64,000 nucleotides of DNA, from contig OX104119.1 of assembly GCA_944474755.1 (NCBI GenBank), positions 84,324,896 to 84,388,895 of the forward strand, in the 5' to 3' direction. This document shows, piece by piece, positions 23,533 through 34,190 of this stretch. Each line of letters opens with the position of its first letter. Within the stretch, counting starts at the first letter, position 1. Origin of the DNA: Limnoperna fortunei. Its lineage: Eukaryota > Mollusca > Bivalvia > Mytilida > Modiolidae. Under the pieces are notes generated by a model. It was not told where the DNA came from. It ran no database searches and saw nothing but the letters and a program-made list of their open reading frames with translations. The translations under genes and the position numbers were made by a program.

Positions 23533-24830
23533 TGTAGCAGTGTTCCAATCCAATAGGCAAATAACACACAACTAATACTCAGGGTGTTAGATTCTTTATT
23601 TTATACTAGGACGAAAATGCCCTGAAACAACAATTTATAACTTAATAACAAAATATAATAAAGTTACAACAATATATCAGGTAAAAACAATATCTTCACA
23701 ATCTATTAGAATGAATGTTCCTTTCCTTCTAGATTTGTAGTAAAAATATACAGATATGCATTAAATTATTCCAACAAAATGTTGTGTCATATTTTGTATT
23801 AACATAGACATATTTTACTTAATATATCTGCTATATACGTTATACATTTTCCGTAAGTCTACGACGGTTAAAGTAACAGTTAAGTTATCAACTGCTATAT
23901 TTACACTTATACAAAAATATCACAATATTAAAAGATAATCGTGTGTGTATGCGGAAATGAGGTGCATACAAAGTATTTATTTTAAATACATGTAACAGAT
24001 CGACCGCACAATATAATGTATACAAAAATATAACAATACAAAACCTACCTCACATGTTTGTGCGAAGGCTGCGCTAGTATTTCACTAAATGGTGGTCAGC
24101 AATACACCAAAGTTACAATCTACAGAATAAATAATTAACACTAATAAATTACAAGTCTAAAACCATTGGTGCAAATAATGCACACTCTCGTTTTATTTCT
24201 CTTACCATTTTATTCTGAATTATCTGTTTTAACGATATTTAAATAAATTCATAAACACTCAGTCAATCAGGTTTTAAGATTTACTTTAAACAAGGTTTAG
24301 GAATTTTAGCTATATTATAAAATTTAACTGTTTTATATAAATTTACCAATTACTAAATTTATACAAGTTTTATATTTATTACCGTTCATTACACATACAG
24401 TTCATCTGCACACCTTTCAGACATACATTCAATCACTCACGCAAAATCTCACACCAAGAGGAACTAAGAATTTTACTATTAAAGATGTTAGTATAAAGAA
24501 CAGAACTAACCTCTCTGGAAAATATTTCAAACTCCAAAAGCATCAAAACCAATTATCAGAAAACCAAAACCAAGTATCAAATATGACCATGAAAAATGTC
24601 TGCGTCTGACTATCACAAAACAATGGCCAATTCTACTAAGATTCCCGCCTAAAATACCAGGTGACCACAACTCAATCAAGACTTAGTTGACCACTAAATG
24701 TCACACCTGAATGAACATAACTATAACCAATGACCAAGTGTAAACACTGACAAGCAGCAATTGAAAATATAATATTAAAATAATAACAACAATGAATACA
24801 CAATAAAATATAAAATATCACTCTGCCACA
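23533..24830 (-). repeat. Gypsy 3' LTR, complete (1298 bp)
   Basis: In plus sense it starts TGTAGCAGTG and ends CTCTGCCACA, so the ends form an imperfect inverted repeat with canonical TG/CA. AACA precedes it. Positions 23862-24830 match the right-hand LTR. The left 329 bp (23533-23861) have no partner there because that part was deleted. Confidence 0.8.
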
Positions 24831-24844
24831 CACTCCCCCCAGCT
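24831..24844 (-). promoter_or_regulatory. Gypsy polypurine tract
   Basis: Minus strand AGCTGGGGGGAGTG lies directly before the LTR's TGTGGCAG. This is the expected place and composition for the plus-strand primer of reverse transcription. Confidence 0.8.
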
Positions 24845-24926
24845 GTGGAATGACGTCCCGTCATTCAGTTCTTCGTAGTACTAATAATATCCAGGATGGC
24901 CTTCGCTGCTTCCTTCTCTAAACCTG

Positions 24927-25607
24927 TGTACTGTAATTACATTACAAATTTTTATTCCTTCTTGGATTATTAATTATCGTGTAAGATTTGTGTTTGAACA
25001 ATTAACCACATCTACTTATTGTTTGGATCGGTTTAGCGTCCCAGTTTTTATGCAACTCCTCCGGACAGTCTCACAGGTTTTAGCTTCCTTCGAATTCTTT
25101 CTCTTCCGTGTGATGAAATACTTGTTCGACACGTTTTTTGGATCACCTCTTTTTTAGGAGTTAAACCTTGCCGACGTACAGTGTAAGACAATTTAAATCA
25201 TTTTATGAAACTTTCGGCTGTTTATTCATGTTTTACTAATCGTTTAAAGATTCGTTTATTGAAAGGATTACTTCCGTTCGTCATTTTTGGATCTCGACTG
25301 ACCTTGAATAGCCAGATGTGATTTTCAGTAACTTTGTTTAACTGTGATTGCCTTTTATTAATGATTTATAAACTCTAGAGACTGTATATTTTTATGGTTC
25401 TAAAAATTTAATTAACGTTATATTTGTAACTTTCTCTGCTTCATACTTATGATTGTTTTATTTATGTTTCAGCAATTTACCTTCATCTTCACTTCACTTT
25501 ACTTCACTTGTGTATTACGTGGTGTAATAAACGATCTTTCCCCGGATTTGTCGTATATTTGCCCCGTATATATATTTTGGTTAGCTATCTGCCACACGGG
25601 CAGAATA
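24927..25607 (+). repeat. BEL/Pao 5' LTR
   Basis: Runs from TGTACTGTAATTAC to CACACGGGCAGAATA. A transcription start and poly-A signal are expected here. AATAAA is present at about 25526 (GTGTAATAAACG). The 3' end is AATA rather than CA, judged by where the two LTRs stop matching and by the ACCTG duplication. Confidence 0.9.
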
Positions 25608-25692
25608 GTAAATTGACTACACCTGGTTGGTTAACTTCTTCGGGGCACCGTTGTACGACTCACGCGCGGGGTCAACACAACATCGCCACACA

Positions 25693-28383
25693 ATGAATCC
25701 AGAGGACGATCAGATGTCAGCCACGTCCAGAACACGGACATTGACGGAAAAAGGAGAAGAGCAGTACATCCAGAGGAGAGACAAGCTCTCGCAAGATGTT
25801 GAACTTCTTTGGTCCATGTGTAACGCAATCTTACAGGAGACCGACAACCCTCCGTCAGAGGAAAGAAAATGCCTGGAACTTGAACAAAAAGTTGTTCAAG
25901 CCTACACAAGGTACAACCGGCTATGCGAGGAATACCTCGTGTTTGTAAAGGGCCAAAGAACAAATTTGGCAAATCAAGACTTAGATGTCATAAGTCCAGT
26001 CATCGACGTTCGCAAGCGAATGTACGACTCCGCTATAGCCAACCTGCATGAGGTAATAAGACAGACCAGCATAGCGAAGTCTGTTAAATCAACAAAGTCA
26101 AAATCAAATAGCGAGACCAGTTCTAGTAAATCGAATACATCCAGTTTGGCCAAGAGAACGCGAGCCAAAGCCGAGGCGGCAAAAGCAGCAATCGCCTTTG
26201 CCGAAAAACAGGCGCTAATGGCTAAGCAAGAAGCAGAGCTCCAGGAAAGGGCGGTACGGGAGTCTTCCCGTGTTAAAGCACAAATGGAACAAGAGGCCAT
26301 TAGACAGAAAACACAAATGGAACAAGAGGCCATTAGACAGAAAACACAAATGGAAGAGGAGGCCGCTAGGCGAGAAGCGGAAGTTAACCGTAGAAAGGCC
26401 GAAATCAAAGCGGAAATGACTCTTCTAGAAACACAGCGACAAGCCGCCGAACTAGAAGCCGAAGCCCGGATCCTAGAACAGGAGGACGACATGGAACAAG
26501 ATTTGGACGATCCACTTCCGGTTCCGACCGACGACCCGCTTAAACGGGTCAAGGACTATGTCCAGCAGCACAGTGTTCACAGCCAACAGGAATGTCGGAC
26601 GCAAAACGCGGATTACCAAGTAACTTCTGCAATACCGAAATACACTACTCGTTTCTCTCGTCCCGCACACTCGGGACTAGGTCTTTCCGGTAATCCCAAA
26701 GAAGAGCTAGATATGACCACAGCTATTGCATTCAATAATCGACCTTCATACCGTTCACACATTGGAGATTTTGGACTTCCATCTGCAACATCTACGCCGA
26801 TGAACGATTGTGGACATATTCCAGTCACCCAGACACGGACTTCCGGTTTATCTAGGCTGAACACTAATGCACCTGTTTTTACGCCTTGCCAAGACTATCC
26901 CATGCACAGTGCATCAAGCCCCGTAGATGTAAGAAAACCAACATCCGGTTATCAGGATACGGGTTCAGACCCGACGCCTGCCATCACAAAGTTTCTATTG
27001 AGGAAGGACCTTATATTCTCCCGACTCAGTACTTTCAATGATAGGGCTGAGTCGTACCATATTTGGAAGTCGAGCTTCGAAAGTGTGATAAGGGAACTAG
27101 ACGTCTCGGATTCGGAGAAGCTGGACCTATTGGTCAAATGGTTAGGAACCGAATCGTCGAAGCACGCGGTTAGTATTAGAGCATCCAATGCCGACAACCC
27201 AACCAGAGGTTTACAGCGTCTTTGGCAAAGACTTGATGAACGATATGGCTGTCCGGAAATGATCGAAGCTTCCCTTAAAACGAAGTTAACAGATTTCCCG
27301 AAGCTCACAAACAAGGACAACAAACGTCTCTACGAGTTGTCAGACATCTTGTCAGAGATCGAGTACATAAAGGAGAAGCCACAGCTCAAGAATCTATTGG
27401 CCTATTTCGATTCCTCCTCGGGAATAAGACCTATAGTGTCTAAACTGCCATTTGGCCTACAAGAAAAATGGACAGCAAGAGCAGTAAGGTACAATGAGCA
27501 ACACTCAACCTCATTTCCTCCCTTTACGGAATTTTCCGCATTCATACGGGAGATTAGTAGGATCAGAAACAACCCAGGGTTTACCTATGACTCGGAACCC
27601 GTTATTTCATCTCAAAAAGGGAGTTCGACAAGGTCTACATCTAAGCCCCAAGCTAAAATTGGTGTTCACAAAACGGATGCGTCAAACGTCAATCATTTGT
27701 CAGACAGGCTTGAAAAATGCATCTTGCATGGTTCCAAACATTCATTAAATGACTGCCGTGGATTCCGTTCCAAACCTATGGAGGAACGCAGAACATTGCT
27801 GAAAGACAACAAAGTTTGTTTTAAGTGCTGCGACTCGAATAAGCATGTAAGCCGGGATTGTCCCGTCAGTGTTTCATGCAAGGAGTGTGGTAGTAAACAG
27901 CATACCACGGCACTTCATATTAACAAGAGCAACAAACCTGCTTCCCAATCAGTGTCTAAGCCTGCACAAAACAACGGCGGGGAGTCGGGGAGCACAACTA
28001 CCGTCAACACGGTCAACTCATCCTGCACTGAAATATGTAAAGAATATGGTGGAAAATCTTGTGCAAAAATACTTCCAGTTATCGTATTTCACAAGGACCA
28101 CCCGGGATACACGAAGAAAATGTACGCCATAATCGACGACCAGAGCAACAGGTCCTTAGCCTCTCCAGAATTCTTTCAGTATTTCAATGTACGGGACGTT
28201 CCCGAGACATATACGCTTTCCACCTGCTCTGGAAAGATCACGACTTCTGGAAGGCGAGGGAAGGACTTTATTGTAACTACAATCGATGGCAGCGACCCAT
28301 TAGTTTTACCAGTCCTAATAGAATGCGACAACATACCCGACAACAGGAACGAGATTCCGACACCGGATATTGCCCCCACTTAG
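25693..28383 (+). CDS. BEL/Pao Gag and start of aspartic protease
   Basis: The frame is open from 25627. The ATG at 25693 (ACAATGAAT, A at -3) gives a sensible start, MNPEDDQMSATSR. In order it shows a charged coiled-coil region with three QEAIRQKTQMEQ-like heptad repeats (about 26200-26480), a DUF1759-type Gag core (about 26990-27560, FNDRAESYHIWKSSFESVI to LPFGLQEKW), and zinc knuckles (about 27715-27910, CFKCCDSNKHVSRDC then CKECGSKQHTTALH). The start of a DUF1758 aspartic protease follows, with AIIDDQSNRSLASPEFF at about 28125, where the DDQS is the active-site position. The stop TAG at 28381 cuts the protease. The family normally continues in one frame, and matching sequence resumes at once in the -1 frame. 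Confidence 0.88.
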   Translation: MNPEDDQMSATSRTRTLTEKGEEQYIQRRDKLSQDVELLWSMCNAILQETDNPPSEERKCLELEQKVVQAYTRYNRLCEEYLVFVKGQRTNLANQDLDVISPVIDVRKRMYDSAIANLHEVIRQTSIAKSVKSTKSKSNSETSSSKSNTSSLAKRTRAKAEAAKAAIAFAEKQALMAKQEAELQERAVRESSRVKAQMEQEAIRQKTQMEQEAIRQKTQMEEEAARREAEVNRRKAEIKAEMTLLETQRQAAELEAEARILEQEDDMEQDLDDPLPVPTDDPLKRVKDYVQQHSVHSQQECRTQNADYQVTSAIPKYTTRFSRPAHSGLGLSGNPKEELDMTTAIAFNNRPSYRSHIGDFGLPSATSTPMNDCGHIPVTQTRTSGLSRLNTNAPVFTPCQDYPMHSASSPVDVRKPTSGYQDTGSDPTPAITKFLLRKDLIFSRLSTFNDRAESYHIWKSSFESVIRELDVSDSEKLDLLVKWLGTESSKHAVSIRASNADNPTRGLQRLWQRLDERYGCPEMIEASLKTKLTDFPKLTNKDNKRLYELSDILSEIEYIKEKPQLKNLLAYFDSSSGIRPIVSKLPFGLQEKWTARAVRYNEQHSTSFPPFTEFSAFIREISRIRNNPGFTYDSEPVISSQKGSSTRSTSKPQAKIGVHKTDASNVNHLSDRLEKCILHGSKHSLNDCRGFRSKPMEERRTLLKDNKVCFKCCDSNKHVSRDCPVSVSCKECGSKQHTTALHINKSNKPASQSVSKPAQNNGGESGSTTTVNTVNSSCTEICKEYGGKSCAKILPVIVFHKDHPGYTKKMYAIIDDQSNRSLASPEFFQYFNVRDVPETYTLSTCSGKITTSGRRGKDFIVTTIDGSDPLVLPVLIECDNIPDNRNEIPTPDIAPT

Positions 28384-30785
28384 GAGAAATAGCGAAACAC
28401 CTCTCACCTTTGGATGATAGTTGCAGTATCATGCTTCTCATTGGTCGGGATCTACCGGAAGCTCATCACGTGCACGGTCAAAAGCTTGGACCCTTAAAAG
28501 CTCCATACGCCCAACGACTCAAACTTGGCTGGGTCGTAGTGGGTGAAACATGCTTAGACAAGCAACATGTGCCTACCGACATCAATGTAAACAGGACATA
28601 TGTATCGACTTCCGGTCGCCCTACGGTTTTAAAACCGTGCGAAAACAACTTTGAGATACGGGAACAATTCCCGAAGGACAACAGCATAGGACAAGATGTG
28701 TTTATCAGGACACCTGACGATGATAAACCAGGGATGTCTCACGACGATAAACTGTTCATGAAACAGATGGACGACGAATTTGTGAGAGACGACGCAGGAA
28801 GCTGGGTTGCACCCCTGCCTTTCCGAGCTACAAGACCACGCCTACCCAACAATAGGGATCAAGCTGTTCAGAGAGCGAAAATGTTGGACACTAGTCTAAA
28901 AAAGAACCCCGTGAAGAAAGCACACTTAATAGAATTCATGGGAAACATACTGGACAACAACCACACGGAAGTTGCTCCACCGTTAAAGGAAAACGAGGAA
29001 TGCTGGTACCTTCCACTATTTGGTGTCTATCACCCGAAAAAGCCCGATAAGATTCGTGGTGTCTTTGATTCCTCGGCAAAATACAACGGAATCTCTTTGA
29101 ACAACGTTTTGTTGACGGGTCCAGACCTGACTAACAGTTTACTCGGAGTTCTTGTACGCTTTCGGAGAGAGAAGATTGCCGTAACAGCTGATGTGCAGCA
29201 CATGTTTCATTGCTTCGTGGTTCGAGACGACCATCGAAATTACCTACGTTTTCTGTGGTACAAGGACAACAACCCAAATGAAGAACTTATAGAGTACCGT
29301 ATGCGTGTCCATGTGTTCGGGAATAGCCCATCACCAACAGTAGCCACACTAGGTCTACGAAAAGCAGCCTTAGAATCCGAGTCAAAATACGGTAGCCATG
29401 TACCGAACTTCGTTATCAACGACTTCTACGTTGACGATGGTTTGACCTCTTGCGAAACACCGGAAGAGGCAGTTATCCTCATGAAGGACACCCAGAATGC
29501 ATTGATGGAATACGGGAATCTGCGATTGCATAAGTTCGCATCTAACAGCCCAGAAGTAATGGCTGCGTTTCCTTCCAGTGATCTGGCTAGCAACCTAAAG
29601 GACTTGAACTTGAACGCAGATGATAAGCCTCTTCAGAGAAGCCTCGGACTTATATGGGACGTCAACACTGACAACTTCCTGTTTCAGCTATATACAGAAG
29701 ACAAACCAGTCACACGAAGAGGTATACTCTCCACAATTAATAGTATCTTCGATCCGCTCGGGTTTCTTGCTCCCGTTATTATTCACGGGAAACTTCTGCT
29801 CAGAACACTAGTATCAGAAACCATAGACTGGGATCAACCTGTATCAGACGAGTTGGCCATCGAATGGGAAAACTGGAGGGACTCCCTACACGAAATTGAG
29901 AATCTACGCATTCCACGCACATATGTGGCTAACCTTAACAAAGCCAACCAAAGGGAACTACACGTGTTCTCTGATGCTTCAGAAAAGGCCATTGCAGCCG
30001 TTGTGTACTTAAGAACCGTAGAAACGGTCGGGGAACCACAACTTGGATTTGTTCTCGGAAAGACGAAAGTGGCACCTATAAGCGGCCATACCATTCCTCG
30101 ACTAGAACTATGTGCGGCTGTGCTTCCCGTAGAACTCGCCCAAAGTGCTATTGATCACCTTCAACTTTCCATCGACGAAGTCAAATATTATACTGACAGT
30201 CGTGTAGTTTTGGGTTACATCAGTAATGATACCCGTAGATTCTACACTTACGTCGCCAACAGAGTAGAGAAAATTCGGAAACATAGCAAGCCCGACGAAT
30301 GGAACTACGTGCCGTCTAACTTGAACCCGGCCGATTCAGGAACTAGATTTTTCCAACCTTCTGATATACACGACAGCGATTGGCTCTTGGGACCCAAACG
30401 ATTGCTCATTAACGTTCAGTCTGAGACAACAGATGCATCCCAACATACTCTCGTGGAACCCGAAACGGACAAAGAGATCCGACCTGTCGTAAAAGTCGCC
30501 AAAACTTGTACTGTAGATCACATACCAACTTGGGATGAGCGATTTTCCGACTTTTCATCTTGGTCAAAGTTGACTCGGTTCATTGCTGTTCTCAAAGCTG
30601 CTGCCCGCAAACTTCACGGGCACAAATCAGCATCTATGTGCTTACCGGTTGATATTCGTCAGGACGCTGAACTATTCATTATCAGGGAAGTTCAATCCCG
30701 TATGTTTGGCGAGGAGATCGATTGTCTTCTTCATTCGGAACCAGTTTCTCGTCGAAGCGTAATTGCCAAACTAAATCATTCTTAG
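28377..30785 (+). CDS. BEL/Pao polymerase: protease end, reverse transcriptase, RNase H
   Basis: The meaningful part starts in the -1 frame at the C5 tract 28373-28377. First comes the end of the protease domain (LLIGRDLPEAHHVHG, APYAQRLKLGWVVVG). Then the Pao-type RT follows with FGVYHPKKPDKIRGVFDSSA, ADVQHMFHCF and the catalytic YVDD at 29427-29438. The peptidase-A17/RNase H region includes HVFSDASEKAIAAVVY (about 29960) and YYTDSRVVLGYI (about 30185). It makes element cDNA in cytoplasmic particles. The frame stops at TAG 30783-30785 and the integrase continues in the -1 frame. An ATG at 28059 in this frame lies inside the gag/protease gene and is not a likely start. Confidence 0.85.
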   Translation, partial: HLGEIAKHLSPLDDSCSIMLLIGRDLPEAHHVHGQKLGPLKAPYAQRLKLGWVVVGETCLDKQHVPTDINVNRTYVSTSGRPTVLKPCENNFEIREQFPKDNSIGQDVFIRTPDDDKPGMSHDDKLFMKQMDDEFVRDDAGSWVAPLPFRATRPRLPNNRDQAVQRAKMLDTSLKKNPVKKAHLIEFMGNILDNNHTEVAPPLKENEECWYLPLFGVYHPKKPDKIRGVFDSSAKYNGISLNNVLLTGPDLTNSLLGVLVRFRREKIAVTADVQHMFHCFVVRDDHRNYLRFLWYKDNNPNEELIEYRMRVHVFGNSPSPTVATLGLRKAALESESKYGSHVPNFVINDFYVDDGLTSCETPEEAVILMKDTQNALMEYGNLRLHKFASNSPEVMAAFPSSDLASNLKDLNLNADDKPLQRSLGLIWDVNTDNFLFQLYTEDKPVTRRGILSTINSIFDPLGFLAPVIIHGKLLLRTLVSETIDWDQPVSDELAIEWENWRDSLHEIENLRIPRTYVANLNKANQRELHVFSDASEKAIAAVVYLRTVETVGEPQLGFVLGKTKVAPISGHTIPRLELCAAVLPVELAQSAIDHLQLSIDEVKYYTDSRVVLGYISNDTRRFYTYVANRVEKIRKHSKPDEWNYVPSNLNPADSGTRFFQPSDIHDSDWLLGPKRLLINVQSETTDASQHTLVEPETDKEIRPVVKVAKTCTVDHIPTWDERFSDFSSWSKLTRFIAVLKAAARKLHGHKSASMCLPVDIRQDAELFIIREVQSRMFGEEIDCLLHSEPVSRRSVIAKLNHS

Positions 30786-32041
30786 ATGAACTCGGACTTC
30801 TCAGAGTTGGCGGACGCATTGTCAAATCTGACCTGCCATTCAGGGAAAAGCTACCTCTAGTAATCCCAGGACGTCATCATATCACCGACTTACTCGTTCG
30901 ACACTTCCACCATCAGGTAAAACACCAAGGACGACATTTTACGGAAGGAGCTATTCGAGCTGCTGGATTCTGGATCGTAGGCGCTAAACGGACAATTTCC
31001 TCAGTACTTCATAAGTGCGTCTTATGCCGAAAACTACGTGGCAGACAGGAATCTCAAATCATGGCCGACTTGCCAGCAGATCGTCTAGAAACGTCACCGC
31101 CGTTTACCAACGTTGGAGTGGACGCCTTTGGGCCGTGGGAAGTGGTAGCCCGCAAAACACGTGGTGGACTGGCGAAGGCTAAAAGATGGGCCATACTTTT
31201 TACCTGTTTGGTGACAAGAGCTGTGCACATCGAACTCGTGGACGAGATGAGTTCTTCTGCATTCATTAACGCTCTGACCCGTTTCACATCAATCCGCGGG
31301 AAAGTGAAAACCTTCCGATCTGACTGTGGAACCAACTTCGTCGGTGCTATTGACAAAATAGGAGTTGACGCAATCAACGTTGAAGACAATCAAATGCGGA
31401 AACATATGCTCGAATCCGGAACTGTTTGGATATTCAACGCACCCCATTCGTCCCACATGGGCGGTGCTTGGGAACGGATGATTGGGATCACTAGAAGAAT
31501 TCTCGACTCTATGATTCTAGAAAACCCAGGACGGACATTAACTCACGACGTGCTGAACACATTCATGGCGGAGGCAACTGCCATCATTAATTCTCGACCG
31601 CTTGTTCCAGTCTCATCGGACTCGGAGAACCCGCTCATCTTGACACCCTCTATGCTACTAACGCAGAAAACGGACTACGTGTTTTCTATCGACTCAAAGG
31701 AGTCATTCTCCAAACAGGATCTCTGTCTAGCGGAGTGGAGACGGGTTGGTGCCCTCTCGAGCATGTTTTGGTCCAGATGGCGCAAGGAATATCTATCCCT
31801 ACTTCAACAACGTAGGAAGTGGACAGAGCCACAGAGAGACATTATCGTCGGAGACGTCGTTCTTATCCGTGATAAGAACTTAGATCGTAACAAATGGCCT
31901 ACAGGACTTGTGACTGCCGTCTTTAAGAGTGAAGATGGACACACCAGGAAAGCCGAAGTGCGTGTCATCGTGGACGGGAAACCTGCAAAATATACTCGAC
32001 CGATTGTCGACATGATTCTTCTGGTGGAAAGCATCCTCTAG
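30773..32041 (+). CDS. BEL/Pao integrase and C-terminal DUF5641-like domain
   Basis: In order: an N-terminal part LRVGGRIV, the HHCC zinc site HHQVKHQGRHFTEGAIRAAG to CVLCRKLRG (about 30908-31040), the catalytic core with D in VGVDAFGPW (about 31110), D in FRSDCGTNFVGA (about 31317) and E in HMGGAWERMIG (about 31456), then the DUF5641 tail DIIVGDVVLIRDKN...WPTGLV. All three catalytic residues are present. It would insert the cDNA. The frame is entered by a -1 shift near 30773-30783. Confidence 0.87.
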   Translation, partial: KSFLDELGLLRVGGRIVKSDLPFREKLPLVIPGRHHITDLLVRHFHHQVKHQGRHFTEGAIRAAGFWIVGAKRTISSVLHKCVLCRKLRGRQESQIMADLPADRLETSPPFTNVGVDAFGPWEVVARKTRGGLAKAKRWAILFTCLVTRAVHIELVDEMSSSAFINALTRFTSIRGKVKTFRSDCGTNFVGAIDKIGVDAINVEDNQMRKHMLESGTVWIFNAPHSSHMGGAWERMIGITRRILDSMILENPGRTLTHDVLNTFMAEATAIINSRPLVPVSSDSENPLILTPSMLLTQKTDYVFSIDSKESFSKQDLCLAEWRRVGALSSMFWSRWRKEYLSLLQQRRKWTEPQRDIIVGDVVLIRDKNLDRNKWPTGLVTAVFKSEDGHTRKAEVRVIVDGKPAKYTRPIVDMILLVESIL

Positions 32042-32398
32042 GGACTATTCCAGTGTATATATAACTGTTTGTTTCTCTCGATACATTTGAGATTTCCAAT
32101 TGTAACCTGACTGTGTCCGATCTGTTAACACGTCGTTCCTGCCCACGCCGTGCGTGGCAACGATGGAGCTACAGATCTACTCTTCCCATTGGGCAACGCT
32201 GGAAGCCATACAACGATGGAACTCCAGAACTATAACCGTTGGATCGTTCTCCGAACTGTACATGTGTATATACCGTTAAGTGTTATTCTTGAATGACCTT
32301 GGATTTATGTGATATTAATTGGATATTGGAATATATTCGTTTTCATATTCTTCATCTAGAAATTTAGGGAAATATTCACAAGAATATTTGGCGGGGAG
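32042..32398 (+). other. BEL/Pao 3' untranslated region with polypurine tract
   Basis: No open frame of note. The purine-rich GGCGGGGAG at 32390-32398 abuts the 3' LTR and is the likely polypurine tract. Confidence 0.7.
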
Positions 32399-33079
32399 TG
32401 TACTGTAATTACATTACAAATTTTTATTCCTTCTTGGATTATTAATTATCGTGTAAGATTTGTGTTTGAACAATTAACCACATCTACTTATTGTTTGGAT
32501 CGGTTTAGCGTCCCAGTTTTTATGCAACTCCTCCGGACAGTCTCACAGGTTTTAGCTTCCTTCGAATTCTTTCTCTTCCGTGTGATGAAATACTTGTTCG
32601 ACACGTTTTTTGGATCACCTCTTTTTTAGGAGTTAAACCTTGCCGACGTACAGTGTAAGACAATTTAAATCATTTTATGAAACTTTCGGCTGTTTATTCA
32701 TGTTTTACTAATCGTTTAAAGATTCGTTTATTGAAAGGATTACTTCCGTTCGTCATTTTTGGATCTCGACTGACCTTGAATAGCCAGATGTGATTTTCAG
32801 TAACTTTGTTTAACTGTGATTGCCTTTTATTAATGATTTATAAACTCTAGAGACTGTATATTTTTATGGTTCTAAAAATTTAATTAACGTTATATTTGTA
32901 ACTTTCTCTGCTTCATACTTATGATTGTTTTATTTATGTTTCAGCAATTTACCTTCATCTTCACTTCACTTTACTTCACTTGTGTATTACGTGGTGTAAT
33001 AAACGATCTTTCCCCGGATTTGTCGTATATTTGCCCCGTATATATATTTTGGTTAGCTATCTGCCACACGGGCAGAATA
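32399..33079 (+). repeat. BEL/Pao 3' LTR
   Basis: Same 681 bp as 24927-25607 with no difference found by eye. The target duplication ACCTG follows at 33080-33084. Confidence 0.9.
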
Positions 33080-33084
33080 ACCTG

Positions 33085-34190
33085 TAAACAAAGAGGTCTG
33101 TGCTAGAGAAGAAATGTAGTCAGACTTCTGTCGCCACTCTGGTATAACTTGTTGAACTGAAACAGGCGCCTGCCCTACAGCTGCCATACTAGTTTCATAC
33201 TGTCCAGAAGTAAACCAAGCAGGTGGTCGCCTTTCTCTTCCAGATCGTCTTACTGGTACCGGTGGTGTCGGTTCAGCGTGCTGAAGTACTTCTTCATTCT
33301 GAAAAGAAATTTCTTCGTCAGATGAAATGTCCTCAGCTTGTTCGGTGGAAGCGCTTCCCTGTTGTACTACTGTTTCCACATCATAAATCTGGGCGTCCCC
33401 AGTTGGCATGGAAACATCTTCAACTGTTAATTCCTGTGTGTCAACATCTTTATCTTCAGTGAGAGTTGATTCGCTGTCAAGAGTCAACACATAGCCAACT
33501 TCAGACTCCTCGGCTGATTCTGTGTCATCATCTGAGTCGTCCTGAGTTGAAGGAACCACCACTGGTATCTTTTGATTTCTTGTTCGAGGGCGTGGCGTTG
33601 GTTTCGGTTTCTCTATTATAGTTTGTTCTTGGTCTCTGATGTAACCGACCGGCAGTAGTAAATTCCTGTGCAGAGTTTTAACTCTGCCTGCTCCATCTTC
33701 TCGAATCACTGTGTAAACAGGAATTTCTGTATTTGATTGGTCCAAAACAACATATGGAGTATCTTCCCAGGTATCAGCCAATTTGTGTTTGCCATCAAAC
33801 GATACTCTCTTTACAAGGACTCTGTCGCCTTTCTGGATGACTGCCCCTCTAACCTTAAGGTCATAACCTTCCTTTTGACGTGCTTGTGCTTCTCTTGCGA
33901 ATTCTGCTGCCAATCTGTATGCATGAGATAGTCTGTCTCTCAAGTCTTGTATGTATTTTCCAGTTGGCTGCTTGGTGTCCTTCTGTAAGCCAAAAGCAAG
34001 GTCTAATGGCAGGCGAGGTTGTCGACCAAACATGAGAAAGTATGGTGCAACTCCTGTTGTTTCGTTCCGAGTGCAATTGTATGCATGGACCATAGCTGTA
34101 ACATAATCTTTCCAGTTGGACTTCTGATGAGGTTCTAGAGTTCCAAGCATTCCAAGTAGAGTTCGGTTGAAACGCTCACACTGTCCATGG
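33085..34190 (-). pseudogene. Gypsy pol, integrase C-terminal half and tail
   Basis: Minus-strand continuation of the integrase: the catalytic E in [17 protein letters not shown], then TTGVAPYFLMFGRQPRLPLDL, a GPY/F-like module (KGDRVLVKRVSF...TWEDTPYVVLD...VKTLHRNLLLPVGYI), an acidic low-complexity stretch, and a basic RRSGRERRPPAWF motif near the end. The frame is shifted from the upstream pol by a small deletion at about 34183-34190. On the left it is cut by the BEL insertion; its last codons in the present sequence come from the BEL LTR. At the empty site the frame would run about twenty codons more to a stop. Confidence 0.85.

Larger units (their letters stand above)
24927..33079 (+). 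mobile_element. BEL/Pao LTR retrotransposon, full length (8153 bp), nested in gypsy
   Basis: Two 681-bp LTRs (24927-25607 and 32399-33079) flank a 6.8-kb interior with gag, protease, reverse transcriptase, RNase H and integrase in BEL/Pao order. The target duplication ACCTG lies at 24922-24926 and 33080-33084. The LTRs read as identical by eye, so the insertion is very recent and younger than the gypsy host. It landed in the C-terminal coding tail of gypsy pol on the opposite strand. Two single-base frame breaks separate the three open frames. Confidence 0.92.

Noticed and set aside
23862..24830. Taking the 969-bp direct repeat as the full gypsy LTR
   Set aside because: Its left edge lacks TG/CA and a target duplication. 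Extending to 23533 gives canonical ends and a matching AACA at both flanks, so the right copy is truncated.
28059..28376. N-terminal 106 codons of the polymerase frame starting at ATG 28059
   Set aside because: They overlap the conserved gag/protease coding sequence in another frame and show no homology; the real domain content begins at the -1 shift.
33053..33084. C-terminal residues of the minus-strand frame at 33053-34237 as genuine gypsy protein
   Set aside because: They are encoded by the BEL LTR that interrupts the gypsy tail.
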